A DNA stretch of 64,000 bases. It comes from CAWVSB01 sp046710535. Its GTDB lineage: Bacteria; Pseudomonadota; Gammaproteobacteria; Pseudomonadales; CAWVSB01. The stretch is taken from assembly GCA_046710535.1 (NCBI GenBank), contig JBKEHH010000007.1, positions 1 through 64,000 of the forward strand. The letters run 5' to 3'. A program made the position numbers and the translations under genes. Positions 32,884-41,276 of the stretch are shown one piece after another. The notes beneath the pieces are model-generated. The model was not told the DNA's origin. It worked only from the letters and a program-made list of their open reading frames with translations, and made no database searches. Every line of letters begins with the position of its first letter. Position 1 is the stretch's first letter.

Positions 32884-35004
32884 CTAGGTTTCGAGCCAAG
32901 CAATTATGTTGGCTAAAATATCATAAAATACATTGATGATTGGATCGAAAATTGATGGCTCTGATTCCTCACGCAGCGCATGCGCCTCTTCAATCACGTA
33001 AGCATATATATTGTCGACTTCTTGCGTGGATAGCACACCCTTAAAGCTAGGCATACCTGCAGACTCCATCATTCCTTCTAATAGAACTCGATTAAAGTTC
33101 TCATAGAAAAACATTGGCAGGTTGCGAAGATCTGGAATGGATTTGGAAGAAACGCCTGAGACGCCATGGCAAACCATGCAGTGGTCAGCATATAAAACAA
33201 GGCCGTCGTTAAGTTCTGCAGAGCTTGCGCTGGTGCGCGGTGGTATAGCGACTAACTCGAAAATATTACTGCCAGTGGGTAGGTTTTTTTTTGCGCCAAG
33301 TTTAAACGCCAATATTCTGCTAGGTGGCACTTCGTTCCTACCGTCAAATCGTACCGCTAAACCAGTAGCACCACCCCAGCCAGCTGCAACTGCAATATAT
33401 TGTTCGCCATCGACAGCGTAGCTGACAGGTGCAGCTATAACACCGACTTGCGTATTGTGGCGCCATTTTATGGCTCCGGTATCGGCACTGGCGGCGATCA
33501 GTTCTGCTGTCGATGTACCTTGAAATAGTAAATTTCCCGCAGTACTTAATATGCCTCCGTTTGCTCCGGTGGTGTGATTTATTCGCCACTGTTCTTTTTG
33601 GGTGACGGGGTTCCAGGCTAATAAATGGCCATGGAATATTTTAGGTAGCACTTTCTTAGCTACAGTAGGCATCCCAATTACAGGGGGGGCTGGTAGTCGC
33701 ACGCCGGTATTCCAATGGCCCCATTTGAATTCAGTTGGCATTGACTCGTACACTGAACCAGTATTGGTAACGGGTATATACACCAATCCTGTTACAGGGC
33801 TATAGCTCATTGGGTGCCAGTTATGAGCGCCCAGTGATGAGGGAGAAATATTTTCCCCAGGGTTGGCTTGATAATCAGCATCTGGGGTTTCGACTGGTCG
33901 CCAGGTTTTTTTATCGTAGTGGGTAGCCCAAGTTGTTTTGGTATAAGGCTCAATCGACAGGGGCGTTCCTGTTTCTCTATCGATGACAAAGAAAAATCCA
34001 TTCTTAGGTGCGTGCCATATTACTTTGTGTTGTTTTCCTTGCCATGGCATGTCGGCCAAAATCATTTGTTGGGTAGAAGTAAAATCCCAATTATCGGCAG
34101 GGGTCTCTTGATAGTGCCAAATGTAATCACCAGTGTCAGGATTAAGCGCAACGATTGAATTTAAATATAAATTGTCACCGCCGCCTGGGCTGCGTTGATC
34201 TCTATTCCAAGGAGTGCCATTGCCAGTGCCAATATAAAGCTGGTCTAGTTCTTCATCGTAAACAATGCTGTCCCAAACTGTGCCGCCGCCGCCGCGCTCC
34301 CACCATTTTCCATTCCAAGTATCAGCCGCTTTTGCTAATGCTTCGCTTTCAAAACCGTCTGCGGGGTTGCCTGGCACGGTGTAAAACCGCCATAGGGCTG
34401 CGCCGGTCTCTAAATCATAGGCGCCAACAAAACCGCGCACGCCATATTCAGCGCCGCCATTGCCGATAAAAACTTTGCCTTTAGCAATACGGGCCGCGCC
34501 AGTAATAGTGTAAGGCCACTTTTTGATATCGGCAGCTTGTGTTTCCCACAGTAGCTCTCCATTGATCGCGTTTAACGCAATGAGCCTGGCATCAAACGTA
34601 CCAACCACAACTTTGCCATCTTTTACCGCGACGCCGCGGTTTACTACCCCGCAACAGCCTTTTGGGCCCCAGCTTTTGGGTACTTTAGGGTCGTATTTCC
34701 ATAACATTTCACCGGTTTTTGCATCCAGTGCATAAACAAAACTCCAGCTACCGGTAACGTACATAACGCCGTCAACGACTATCGGAGTTGATTCTAAGCC
34801 ACGATTAAAGTCGGTATCAAAAGACCAGGCCAAACCTAATTGACTGACGTTTTCTTCGTTAATGGCTGTAAGTTGACTATAACGTTGTTCATTATAATCG
34901 TGCCCATGGGATGGCCAGTCAGTATTGTTAGATAGAACACTTGCGGTAAATAATAAGCTTATAAAAAAGTAGATGCTCGTCCATGGGTTTATTTTATTTT
35001 GCAT
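32884..35004 (-). CDS. PQQ-dependent quinohaemoprotein dehydrogenase with C-terminal cytochrome c
   Basis: 706 residues: a signal peptide (INPWTSIYFFISLLFTASVL), then an eight-bladed PQQ beta-propeller (about 30-580) with the adjacent cysteine pair GPKGCCGVVNRG near residue 120 that stacks on PQQ. A C-terminal cytochrome c domain has haem motif CMVCHG near residue 622 and a methionine ligand in AGMPSFKG. This is the type II quinohaemoprotein alcohol dehydrogenase layout: periplasmic oxidation of alcohols or sugars with electrons passed to haem. No PQQ synthesis genes are in the window. It is part of a minus-strand series of periplasmic redox genes. Confidence 0.9.
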   Translation of the reverse strand: MQNKINPWTSIYFFISLLFTASVLSNNTDWPSHGHDYNEQRYSQLTAINEENVSQLGLAWSFDTDFNRGLESTPIVVDGVMYVTGSWSFVYALDAKTGEMLWKYDPKVPKSWGPKGCCGVVNRGVAVKDGKVVVGTFDARLIALNAINGELLWETQAADIKKWPYTITGAARIAKGKVFIGNGGAEYGVRGFVGAYDLETGAALWRFYTVPGNPADGFESEALAKAADTWNGKWWERGGGGTVWDSIVYDEELDQLYIGTGNGTPWNRDQRSPGGGDNLYLNSIVALNPDTGDYIWHYQETPADNWDFTSTQQMILADMPWQGKQHKVIWHAPKNGFFFVIDRETGTPLSIEPYTKTTWATHYDKKTWRPVETPDADYQANPGENISPSSLGAHNWHPMSYSPVTGLVYIPVTNTGSVYESMPTEFKWGHWNTGVRLPAPPVIGMPTVAKKVLPKIFHGHLLAWNPVTQKEQWRINHTTGANGGILSTAGNLLFQGTSTAELIAASADTGAIKWRHNTQVGVIAAPVSYAVDGEQYIAVAAGWGGATGLAVRFDGRNEVPPSRILAFKLGAKKNLPTGSNIFELVAIPPRTSASSAELNDGLVLYADHCMVCHGVSGVSSKSIPDLRNLPMFFYENFNRVLLEGMMESAGMPSFKGVLSTQEVDNIYAYVIEEAHALREESEPSIFDPIINVFYDILANIIAWLET

Positions 35005-35043
35005 AGCAAGTATCTCAACGGTATTTACAGCCAGAGGGTCAAT

Positions 35044-35835
35044 TTATCGCTTACTGTTGGCGTCCAATTGATTATATTCGTCCAGCGGGCGTATCCAAAT
35101 ATTACGATATTTAACCGGGCTGTTATGCCACTGAAACTTCAACGGTAGCTTGTCGGCATGAGGCTTATAGACACCATTTTTTCGCCATTCAGATTGCCCA
35201 TTATATATTTGATTGAACTGCACCAATACGCCGTTGTGGACAACAGTGACATGGGCAGGTGTATCCAAACTGCCATCTGCATTAAAGCGTGGTGCACGAA
35301 AAAATATATCATAGCTTTGCCATTCATTAGACGGGCGTATGGCATTGACCATAGGTGGGTGCACGCCATAGACAGCGCCTGCTTGTCCGTCGGGGTAGGT
35401 TTCATTTTGATAACTGTTTAGCACTTGTACTTCATATAGCCCCATAAAGATAACACCGCTATTGCCTTTGTTTTGGCCGGTGTTGTCTGATGGATAAGGT
35501 GATGCCCATTCAATATGCAGCTGTACGTCACCGAAGCTGTCGCTGGTTTGCTGATTACCCATGGCCATTATCATAGCGCCGTCGTTAATTTCTAAATCTT
35601 TGTTTTCGAAGTTTTCCAAATTGGTGCCATCAAACAAAATTATCGCATCTGACGGTGGTGCGCCTGGCTTTGCTATCGGAGCAGGAGTCACTATTTTAGG
35701 TTGGGTGCGGGCAATGTCATGCACATGCCATTTTTGGCCGTAGATTAGTGGAGTTTGACCAGACATAAAGTGGGTCGTATAGCCAATGGCAATACCTAGT
35801 GCCAGCACAATGCTTAATGAGAGTAGTTTCTTCAT
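35044..35835 (-). CDS. DUF1080 (3-keto-disaccharide hydrolase-like) exported protein
   Basis: 263 residues: an N-terminal signal or anchor (LLSLSIVLALGIAIGYTTHF) and a beta-sandwich DUF1080 domain with SDAIILFDGTNLENF near residue 64, LHIEWASPYP near 106, NSGVIFMGLYEVQVLNS near 125, and the C-terminal HNSPVKYRNIWIRPL. DUF1080 proteins fold like concanavalin-type lectins, and some are now classed as 3-keto-disaccharide hydrolases or lyases. It is 40 bases upstream of the PQQ dehydrogenase in the transcriptional order and downstream of a GMC oxidoreductase, which supports a role on oxidised sugars. Activity is inferred. Confidence 0.85.
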   Translation of the reverse strand: MKKLLSLSIVLALGIAIGYTTHFMSGQTPLIYGQKWHVHDIARTQPKIVTPAPIAKPGAPPSDAIILFDGTNLENFENKDLEINDGAMIMAMGNQQTSDSFGDVQLHIEWASPYPSDNTGQNKGNSGVIFMGLYEVQVLNSYQNETYPDGQAGAVYGVHPPMVNAIRPSNEWQSYDIFFRAPRFNADGSLDTPAHVTVVHNGVLVQFNQIYNGQSEWRKNGVYKPHADKLPLKFQWHNSPVKYRNIWIRPLDEYNQLDANSKR

Positions 35836-35868
35836 CTTGATTAGTTTCCTAGTTAATTCTTAGCCAAG

Positions 35869-36132
35869 TTATATGGCGCTAGCTTTCTGTCTGCGCCAAT
35901 ACATGATTAATCCGCCGATGATGCCAATAGCGATAGAAGTAACTCCGCGCCATTCCCACAGCATAAAGTAGGCCGAGATAAATTTAATAGCGGTATAAAT
36001 CGTATAGATGAATTCAATTTTTACTAAATGATATAGCTCGTAAAAAGACATCACCAGTGGCGGCGTTAAAAAGTAAATGCCGCCTGCAAGAATAGTGGCA
36101 AACAGCGTGCTTTTAGTTAATGCATTGTTCAT
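35869..36132 (-). CDS. Small two-helix membrane protein (unrecognised)
   Basis: An 87-residue hydrophobic protein with helices near residues 8-28 (STLFATILAGGIYFLTPPLV), about 42-58, and 62-80 (SIAIGIIGGLIMYW), and a basic tail RRQKASAI. I prefer the ATG at 36132, with GAGG five bases upstream, over an earlier one that would overlap the GMC gene. It lies between the GMC oxidoreductase and DUF1080 genes. I do not recognise a family; it could be a membrane anchor for the periplasmic dehydrogenase. Confidence 0.6.
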   Translation of the reverse strand: MNNALTKSTLFATILAGGIYFLTPPLVMSFYELYHLVKIEFIYTIYTAIKFISAYFMLWEWRGVTSIAIGIIGGLIMYWRRQKASAI

Positions 36133-36140
36133 AACTGCCT

Positions 36141-37838
36141 CTATATAAGTCCGTCGCGCCATTGGCTAACCGCATAGTCGCAGGCTCTGGCAGTAAGGGC
36201 CATATAAGTAAGTGACGGGTTTACCGATGCAGATGATGGCATTGCGGCGCCGTCAGTGACAAATAAATTGGGCACATCATGTGACTGATTCCATTTGTTT
36301 AGCACCGATGTTTTTGGGTCGAGTCCCATGCGTGCGCCACCCATTTCGTGTATGGCCGCGCCCGGTGATGCCTCTGCTTCGCCTGAGATAAATGCTACCG
36401 CGCCGGCCGCTTTTAAAATATCTTCAGCCTGCACTTTGGCATCACTGGCGGCTTTTATCTCGTTCTCACTCCATTCAAAATTAACCTTTACTTGGCCAAT
36501 GCCATAGCGATCTGGCTGGCTATCATCTAATGTCATTTGGTTGTTTTTATTAGGTAGGCATTCGCCAAAGCTAGTTAACAAATGCGCCCACGGGCCGGGT
36601 TTACGTAAGTTGTCTTTTAAGTCTTTGCCAAAACCTTTTTGGTGCAGGGTTTGCCGCCAATCTAAGCGCAGAGTATTGGATTGGAAGCCATAGCCGCGCA
36701 CAAAATCTACATTGTCGTTATTCCCTGGTAGATTTCTAAACCTTGGTATGTAAGTACCATTTGGGCGGAAGCCATAAAAATAACGATCAATATTATCGAC
36801 AAAAATACCAACACCGCTGACGGTCATATGATGATCCATTAAATATTGTCCCAAGGTGCCACTTGAATTTGCGATACCACTAGGGTGAGATTCTGACGTA
36901 GAGTTAAGTAATATTTGGTTAGTGCCAATGGTTGATGCACACATAAACACCATGTCGCTACTAAACTCTAAAACCTCTTTAGTATTGGCATCTATTACTC
37001 TTACTGCATTGACCTTGTTTGTTTCTTTATCGTAAAGAAGTTTTTCTACTACACTGTTTGGTCTCAGCGTTAACCTCCCGGTAGCTTCCGCTGCCGGTAA
37101 GGTAGAACTTTGAGTACTAAAGTAGCTGCCGGTAGAGCAGCCGCGTGGGCAGGGGCCGCAGTAGTGACAGGCGGCGCGGCCATTATGGTCTTGGGTGAGT
37201 ATGGCGGCTCGGCCGATTGTCATGGTTAGGTCTGGCCGTTTTTTTTCTAGTCTAGCTTTAATAGTTTTTTCCACCGAATACATTTCCATTGGCGGTAAAA
37301 ACTCACCGTCGGGAAAATGTTCAAGTCCTTCCTTCTGTCCACTTACGCCTATAAATTTTTCAACATAAGCGTACCAGTCTTTCAAATCCTCATAACGAAT
37401 TGGCCAATCAACTCCGTGGCCATCTTGTTTGTTTGCCTCAAAATCTTGTGGGCTCCAGCGATATACTTGACGGCCCCAAATTAGCGATCGTCCGCCGACT
37501 CGTGAGCCCCTTACCCAATAAAAAGGTTTGTTTTTATCAAATAAATAAGGATTAAGTCTGTCGTTATTAAAATAATGCAGGGTGGAGGAATCGAGTGCGC
37601 CACCTGAACCTCCATCTTGTTGTGCGAAGTCAGTAGCCAATAGTTCTCTGTTAGGTAAGCCGTTATAAGGTAGTTTCCAGTTAGGTGCATGCTCCCCCAA
37701 ATAGCCTTGGCTATGTTTTAAATCTGAGCCGCGTTCTAGCATTAAAACCCGCAGGCCTTTCTCTGTCAGCTCTTTAGCGGCCCAGCCACCAGTAATACCT
37801 GAACCAACCACTATTGCGTCAAAATGGGTATTATTCAT
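36141..37838 (-). CDS. GMC-family FAD oxidoreductase (glucoside/gluconate dehydrogenase-type large subunit)
   Basis: 565 residues. FAD is bound by AIVVGSGITGGWAAKELTEK near residue 8, with GGRSLIWGRQVYRW near 115. The C-terminal GMC signature DGAAMPSSASVNPSLTYMAL contains the active-site asparagine, and AIHEMGGARMG a conserved histidine. A cysteine cluster CHYCGPCPRGC near residues 222-232 resembles the iron-sulfur-binding segment of bacterial FAD-dependent glucose/glucoside dehydrogenases. It lies 21 bases after the Tat-type subunit-3-like gene, the usual small-subunit partner that carries it to the periplasm. Substrate is probably a sugar or glycoside (inferred). Confidence 0.88.
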   Translation of the reverse strand: MNNTHFDAIVVGSGITGGWAAKELTEKGLRVLMLERGSDLKHSQGYLGEHAPNWKLPYNGLPNRELLATDFAQQDGGSGGALDSSTLHYFNNDRLNPYLFDKNKPFYWVRGSRVGGRSLIWGRQVYRWSPQDFEANKQDGHGVDWPIRYEDLKDWYAYVEKFIGVSGQKEGLEHFPDGEFLPPMEMYSVEKTIKARLEKKRPDLTMTIGRAAILTQDHNGRAACHYCGPCPRGCSTGSYFSTQSSTLPAAEATGRLTLRPNSVVEKLLYDKETNKVNAVRVIDANTKEVLEFSSDMVFMCASTIGTNQILLNSTSESHPSGIANSSGTLGQYLMDHHMTVSGVGIFVDNIDRYFYGFRPNGTYIPRFRNLPGNNDNVDFVRGYGFQSNTLRLDWRQTLHQKGFGKDLKDNLRKPGPWAHLLTSFGECLPNKNNQMTLDDSQPDRYGIGQVKVNFEWSENEIKAASDAKVQAEDILKAAGAVAFISGEAEASPGAAIHEMGGARMGLDPKTSVLNKWNQSHDVPNLFVTDGAAMPSSASVNPSLTYMALTARACDYAVSQWRDGLI

Positions 37839-37859
37839 AACTTTTTCTAGCGTGGTTGC

Positions 37860-38480
37860 TTACATTAGTGGAACGGATACCCATGAACTTGCGTCTTGAT
37901 CTAACGGTATGTCACCTTCAAAACGACCAGGAAAATGGTTCATACGCAATACTTGGGTTGAACCAACCTCTGACATAAAAAAGCCAAAAATAGTGAGCTC
38001 TTTAATTATGGCAATAAATGGCGCACTGGTTTCAAAGCCGCTGGCAGCGCCAAGGTTATACCAGGGATGGTTATCGCTAGCGTCTTCCATCTGCTCTAGA
38101 ACAGTAATCTTTTGGTCATCACTGCAGTTAGCAAAACCTTGTTGATATTGATTCATCGCTAGTTGGTCTATCTCAAGCAGACCAGCAAAAAATTCGCCGC
38201 GTTCTTGATCTGTCATCCATTCGCAGGCAATGAGTTCTATAAATCTAGGTACTTTAGCTATTGTTGCCCCAGGGCTATCAGTCTCAGGAATAATTGCTTC
38301 ACAGACAACAGTAACCATGGCGCGTTGTTCGCCAGAAAAAGTAGTAGCGCTGGCAGTGGTATAAGCATCCCGCAGGAATATATGCTTGGCGTCGCTATCC
38401 ATTAATGAGGCCAAGGCTTGCGAGTGAATAGTGCCGCCAAGTGCTAACGCAGCTAGGCTAGAAAACTGTCTTCGGTTCAT
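37860..38480 (-). CDS. Gluconate 2-dehydrogenase subunit 3-like Tat-exported protein
   Basis: 206 residues with a twin-arginine signal peptide (MNRRQFSSLAALALGG, then cleavage after HSQALA) and an alpha-helical domain of the gluconate_2-dh3 family (TVVCEAIIPETDSPGA near residue 57, YNLGAASGFETSAPF near 141). Such subunits chaperone and co-export a GMC catalytic subunit. That gene follows 21 bases later on the same strand. It opens the redox cluster. A third, cytochrome c subunit is not adjacent. Confidence 0.87.
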   Translation of the reverse strand: MNRRQFSSLAALALGGTIHSQALASLMDSDAKHIFLRDAYTTASATTFSGEQRAMVTVVCEAIIPETDSPGATIAKVPRFIELIACEWMTDQERGEFFAGLLEIDQLAMNQYQQGFANCSDDQKITVLEQMEDASDNHPWYNLGAASGFETSAPFIAIIKELTIFGFFMSEVGSTQVLRMNHFPGRFEGDIPLDQDASSWVSVPLM

Positions 38481-38711
38481 GATCAGTAGTATCTCTAAGC
38501 TTGTATTTATTATGTGTCCAAGATACCTAAAATGATGACAAGCCGTCTAGTCAAAGCGTAATTAATAGTGCAATTAGCGTACAGAAGTATCTGTAGTCAG
38601 GAATAACAACAACGCTCAACCGTGGGGATGGTAAAATTACATATCAAGAAATAGGTTTAGGCTACAATACAGTTTATGCTTAATCCTCAGAACTAGTAGG
38701 TTAGAAAACGT

Positions 38712-39113
38712 ATGTATGAAATTGTTAAATCGATATCCTTTTGTTATGGGCATAGATTACTGAATTATGTAGGGCCTTGTGCGCATCTACATGGCCATAA
38801 TGCTAGTGTCGATATTAAATTGGCCAGTGAAAATCTTGACGAACGCGGCATGGTGATGGATTTTAGTGATGTTAAATCAGTTGTTAAAAAATGGCTTGAC
38901 GAGAATCTAGATCACACAATGTTACTGGCAGCTGATGATCCGATAATCCCGATATTGGAACAAGCTGGCGAGAAATTCTACGTGATGAAAAAGAACCCAA
39001 CAGCGGAATATATTGCGGAGCATATTTATGAGTTTGTTGAATTACAGGGTTTTCCAATTGTTGATGTGACTTTATGGGAGACCCCTACGAGTTACGCACG
39101 TTTTAGTCGATAA
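38712..39113 (+). CDS. queD: 6-carboxytetrahydropterin synthase / PTPS family (QueD-like)
   Basis: 133 residues of the 6-pyruvoyl-tetrahydropterin synthase family. The zinc-binding histidines are in CYGHRL near residue 15 and in HLHGHN near 28-33; the nearby cysteine of GPCAHLHGH is the catalytic residue, and the C-terminal TLWETPTSYARF holds the pterin-binding glutamate. QueD makes the queuosine precursor carboxytetrahydropterin from dihydroneopterin triphosphate. It is a lone gene on the plus strand with its own terminator and no other queuosine gene nearby, so pterin synthesis is an alternative. Confidence 0.87.
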   Translation: MYEIVKSISFCYGHRLLNYVGPCAHLHGHNASVDIKLASENLDERGMVMDFSDVKSVVKKWLDENLDHTMLLAADDPIIPILEQAGEKFYVMKKNPTAEYIAEHIYEFVELQGFPIVDVTLWETPTSYARFSR

Positions 39114-39134
39114 AATCATTTGAACAATTGCTAG

Positions 39135-39168
39135 AGGTCATATTGCTTTTCGTAGTATGACCTTTTTT
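39135..39168 (+). terminator. Rho-independent terminator of queD
   Basis: AGGTCATA (39135-39142) pairs with TATGACCT (39156-39163) around a 13-base loop and is followed by a six-T run. It lies 21 bases after the queD stop, and just before the end of the convergent mmsB gene. Confidence 0.85.
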
Positions 39169-39172
39169 ATAC

Positions 39173-40066
39173 TTAGCTTTGTTGATAGTATTTCAAAATA
39201 CTCGAAAAATCTAAGTTACAGGTCTCATCATTCGAGTACTCGCTATATAGCTTATTGGCCATTTCACCCATAGGGGTTTTTGAATCGCTAGCATCGGCGG
39301 CGGCCATGGCTAAGCCCAAATCTTTCTGCATTAACTTCACCATAAAACCAGGTTTGTAGTCGTTACTCGCTGGAGCTACTTCCATTACGCCGGGGTAGGG
39401 GTTGTACTTCTCCAGCGACCAGTTTGCGCCTGAGCTTTTAAGCATAATATTTGATAACACTGCAGGATCTAAACCGTTGTCAGCGCCTAGTTGCAGTGCC
39501 TCTGCAGTACCTGTCATATGGATAGCTAGCAGCATGTTGTTACATACTTTGGCTATTTGGCCAGCCCCTGCATCACCGGCGCGGAACACATTAGCGCCCA
39601 TTACGCCGAGTACTGTTTTTGCATCTTCTACCGCATCTTCTGTGCCGCCACACATAAAGGCGAGTGTGCCTGCGGCGGCTGCGGCTACGCCGCCAGATAC
39701 TGGTGCGTCGATTGCGCGAATATTTTTTGCGGTGGCAGCGCTTGCCAGCGCGCGTGAATTTTCCGGAGCGACAGTAGAGCAGTCGATTACTAAACAGTCT
39801 TGGGCAATATAATCTAACAGCTTGGTATCGTGAATATATAAACTTTCAACAATAGCTCCCGACGGTAACATGCTAATGACGAAGTTAGCGCCCACTACTG
39901 CGTCTATCGCGGTGGCAGCAGCCGTTGCGCCTTCATCAACTAAAGGTTGAGTGAGGCTGGTTTGTAGGTCGAAGCAGACCACATTAAACTCTGCTTTAAT
40001 TAGGTTGCTGGCCATTGGGCCGCCCATATTACCTAGACCAATAAATGCTACTGTTTGTTTGCTCAT
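39173..40066 (-). CDS. mmsB: 3-hydroxyisobutyrate dehydrogenase
   Basis: 297 residues with the N-terminal NAD motif AFIGLGNMGGPMASNLIKA. The family signatures are DAPVSGGVAAAAAGTLAFM near residue 118 and GAGQIAKVCNNMLLA near 165-179, the lysine of which is catalytic. It oxidises (S)-3-hydroxyisobutyrate to methylmalonate semialdehyde in valine breakdown. It is the last gene of a five-gene minus-strand valine operon whose other members make its substrate (acyl-CoA dehydrogenase, enoyl-CoA hydratase, 3-hydroxyisobutyryl-CoA hydrolase). Confidence 0.93.
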   Translation of the reverse strand: MSKQTVAFIGLGNMGGPMASNLIKAEFNVVCFDLQTSLTQPLVDEGATAAATAIDAVVGANFVISMLPSGAIVESLYIHDTKLLDYIAQDCLVIDCSTVAPENSRALASAATAKNIRAIDAPVSGGVAAAAAGTLAFMCGGTEDAVEDAKTVLGVMGANVFRAGDAGAGQIAKVCNNMLLAIHMTGTAEALQLGADNGLDPAVLSNIMLKSSGANWSLEKYNPYPGVMEVAPASNDYKPGFMVKLMQKDLGLAMAAADASDSKTPMGEMANKLYSEYSNDETCNLDFSSILKYYQQS

Positions 40067-40116
40067 GATTATTCCTGCTGCTTATTTATTAGGTTTATGT
40101 TGTTTGTTAAGTAGGG

Positions 40117-41238
40117 CTATAGTGCGGCTAATGGATTTGACGCAGCGCCCCAAGGAGCGACAAAGTGGTGCTGTACAAACTCGTCGCTTAGCTCGTCTAA
40201 AGTGGCGGGTTGGTAGCTTGGGTTGCGATCTTTATCAACTAGCAAGGCTCGCACGCCTTCTTGAAAGTTGCCGTAACGAGAGCAGTTAAGCGACATGATT
40301 AACTCCATTTGGAATACCTCGCTTAGGCTCATGTCTTTTGCCCTAAGTAGTTGTTGCTGCACCAGGGCAAAACTTGTCACACAACCTTTACTCACATTTT
40401 TAACGGCGGTTTGAAGAAATTTGTCATCACTTTCAATCGCTAAAATGGCGTTAATGATTTCGTGCAGCGAATCTTTGCCAGTAACTTCTTCAATAAGATC
40501 TCGATGAGTAACAATATTGCCGACAGGTTTATCAGCTTCAGCTTGCTGCTCAAATGGTTTTAATACTTCCGAGATCTGATTTTTTACTTCTGCGCTGTCT
40601 TCCAGAAATTCAATTTTCTGCAGCGCAGCGATAACATTTTTTTGTTGGCTGCTATTGATGAAATGATCGCCCAGGTTTACTTCTAGTGCGTCATTGCCAT
40701 TAATTTGCGCGCCAGTTAAACCCATAAACAAGCCGGTATTGCCGGGAGCTTTATTTAAAAACCAGCTGCCGCCAACATCAGGGTATAAGCCAATGCTAAT
40801 TTCAGGCATCGCCATGCGGGTTGTTTCAGTCACTATCCGATGGCTGCCGCCGGCGGTAAGACCGATGCCACCACCAAAACAAATACCAGACGCCCATACA
40901 ATGAAAGGCTTCTTGTAGCTATGTATATGGTGGTTTAGGGTGTATTCACGTTGGAAAAAACCAAGCGCGTAAGGGTTGTCACCACCTTCGGTCTCAACAA
41001 TTGAATCATACAGTTGGCGCACATCGCCGCCAGCGCAGAAAGCTTTTTCACCAGCGCTTTGCAAAAATACACAGCTTATAGATTGGTTGCTTTCCCACTC
41101 GTTAAGTTTAGCTTGAATGAGATCAACCATATCTAAACTTAATGAGTTAAGGGTTTGTTCTACATTAATGGTAATCAGGCCAATGCTTTTGCTATTGGCC
41201 GTACTAAGTTCTTCAAAAAGTACTATTGCGTCTGACAT
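40117..41238 (-). CDS. 3-hydroxyisobutyryl-CoA hydrolase
   Basis: A 373-residue crotonase-fold hydrolase. The long form and the signature WASGICFGGGIGLTAGGSHR followed by MPEISIGLYPDVGGSWFLNK (near residues 110-160) distinguish it from plain enoyl-CoA hydratases. It removes CoA from 3-hydroxyisobutyryl-CoA, protecting the cell from methacrylyl-CoA build-up, and releases the substrate of mmsB 50 bases downstream. Context and length agree; assignment is confident. Confidence 0.92.
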   Translation of the reverse strand: MSDAIVLFEELSTANSKSIGLITINVEQTLNSLSLDMVDLIQAKLNEWESNQSISCVFLQSAGEKAFCAGGDVRQLYDSIVETEGGDNPYALGFFQREYTLNHHIHSYKKPFIVWASGICFGGGIGLTAGGSHRIVTETTRMAMPEISIGLYPDVGGSWFLNKAPGNTGLFMGLTGAQINGNDALEVNLGDHFINSSQQKNVIAALQKIEFLEDSAEVKNQISEVLKPFEQQAEADKPVGNIVTHRDLIEEVTGKDSLHEIINAILAIESDDKFLQTAVKNVSKGCVTSFALVQQQLLRAKDMSLSEVFQMELIMSLNCSRYGNFQEGVRALLVDKDRNPSYQPATLDELSDEFVQHHFVAPWGAASNPLAAL

Positions 41239-41276
41239 AAGGTCCCTGTTTTTATCACTAAGTTCTATTCATTTTT

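Noticed and set aside
38543..38551. CCGTCTAGT half-site, identical to part of the TetR palindrome at 49823-49837
   Set aside because: The other arm is absent and nine bases can match by chance; no support for a second TetR target.
38600..38711. Possible preQ1 or other riboswitch upstream of the queD-like gene
   Set aside because: I could not find a convincing preQ1 aptamer stem-loop with A-rich tail; the region is simply A+T-rich.
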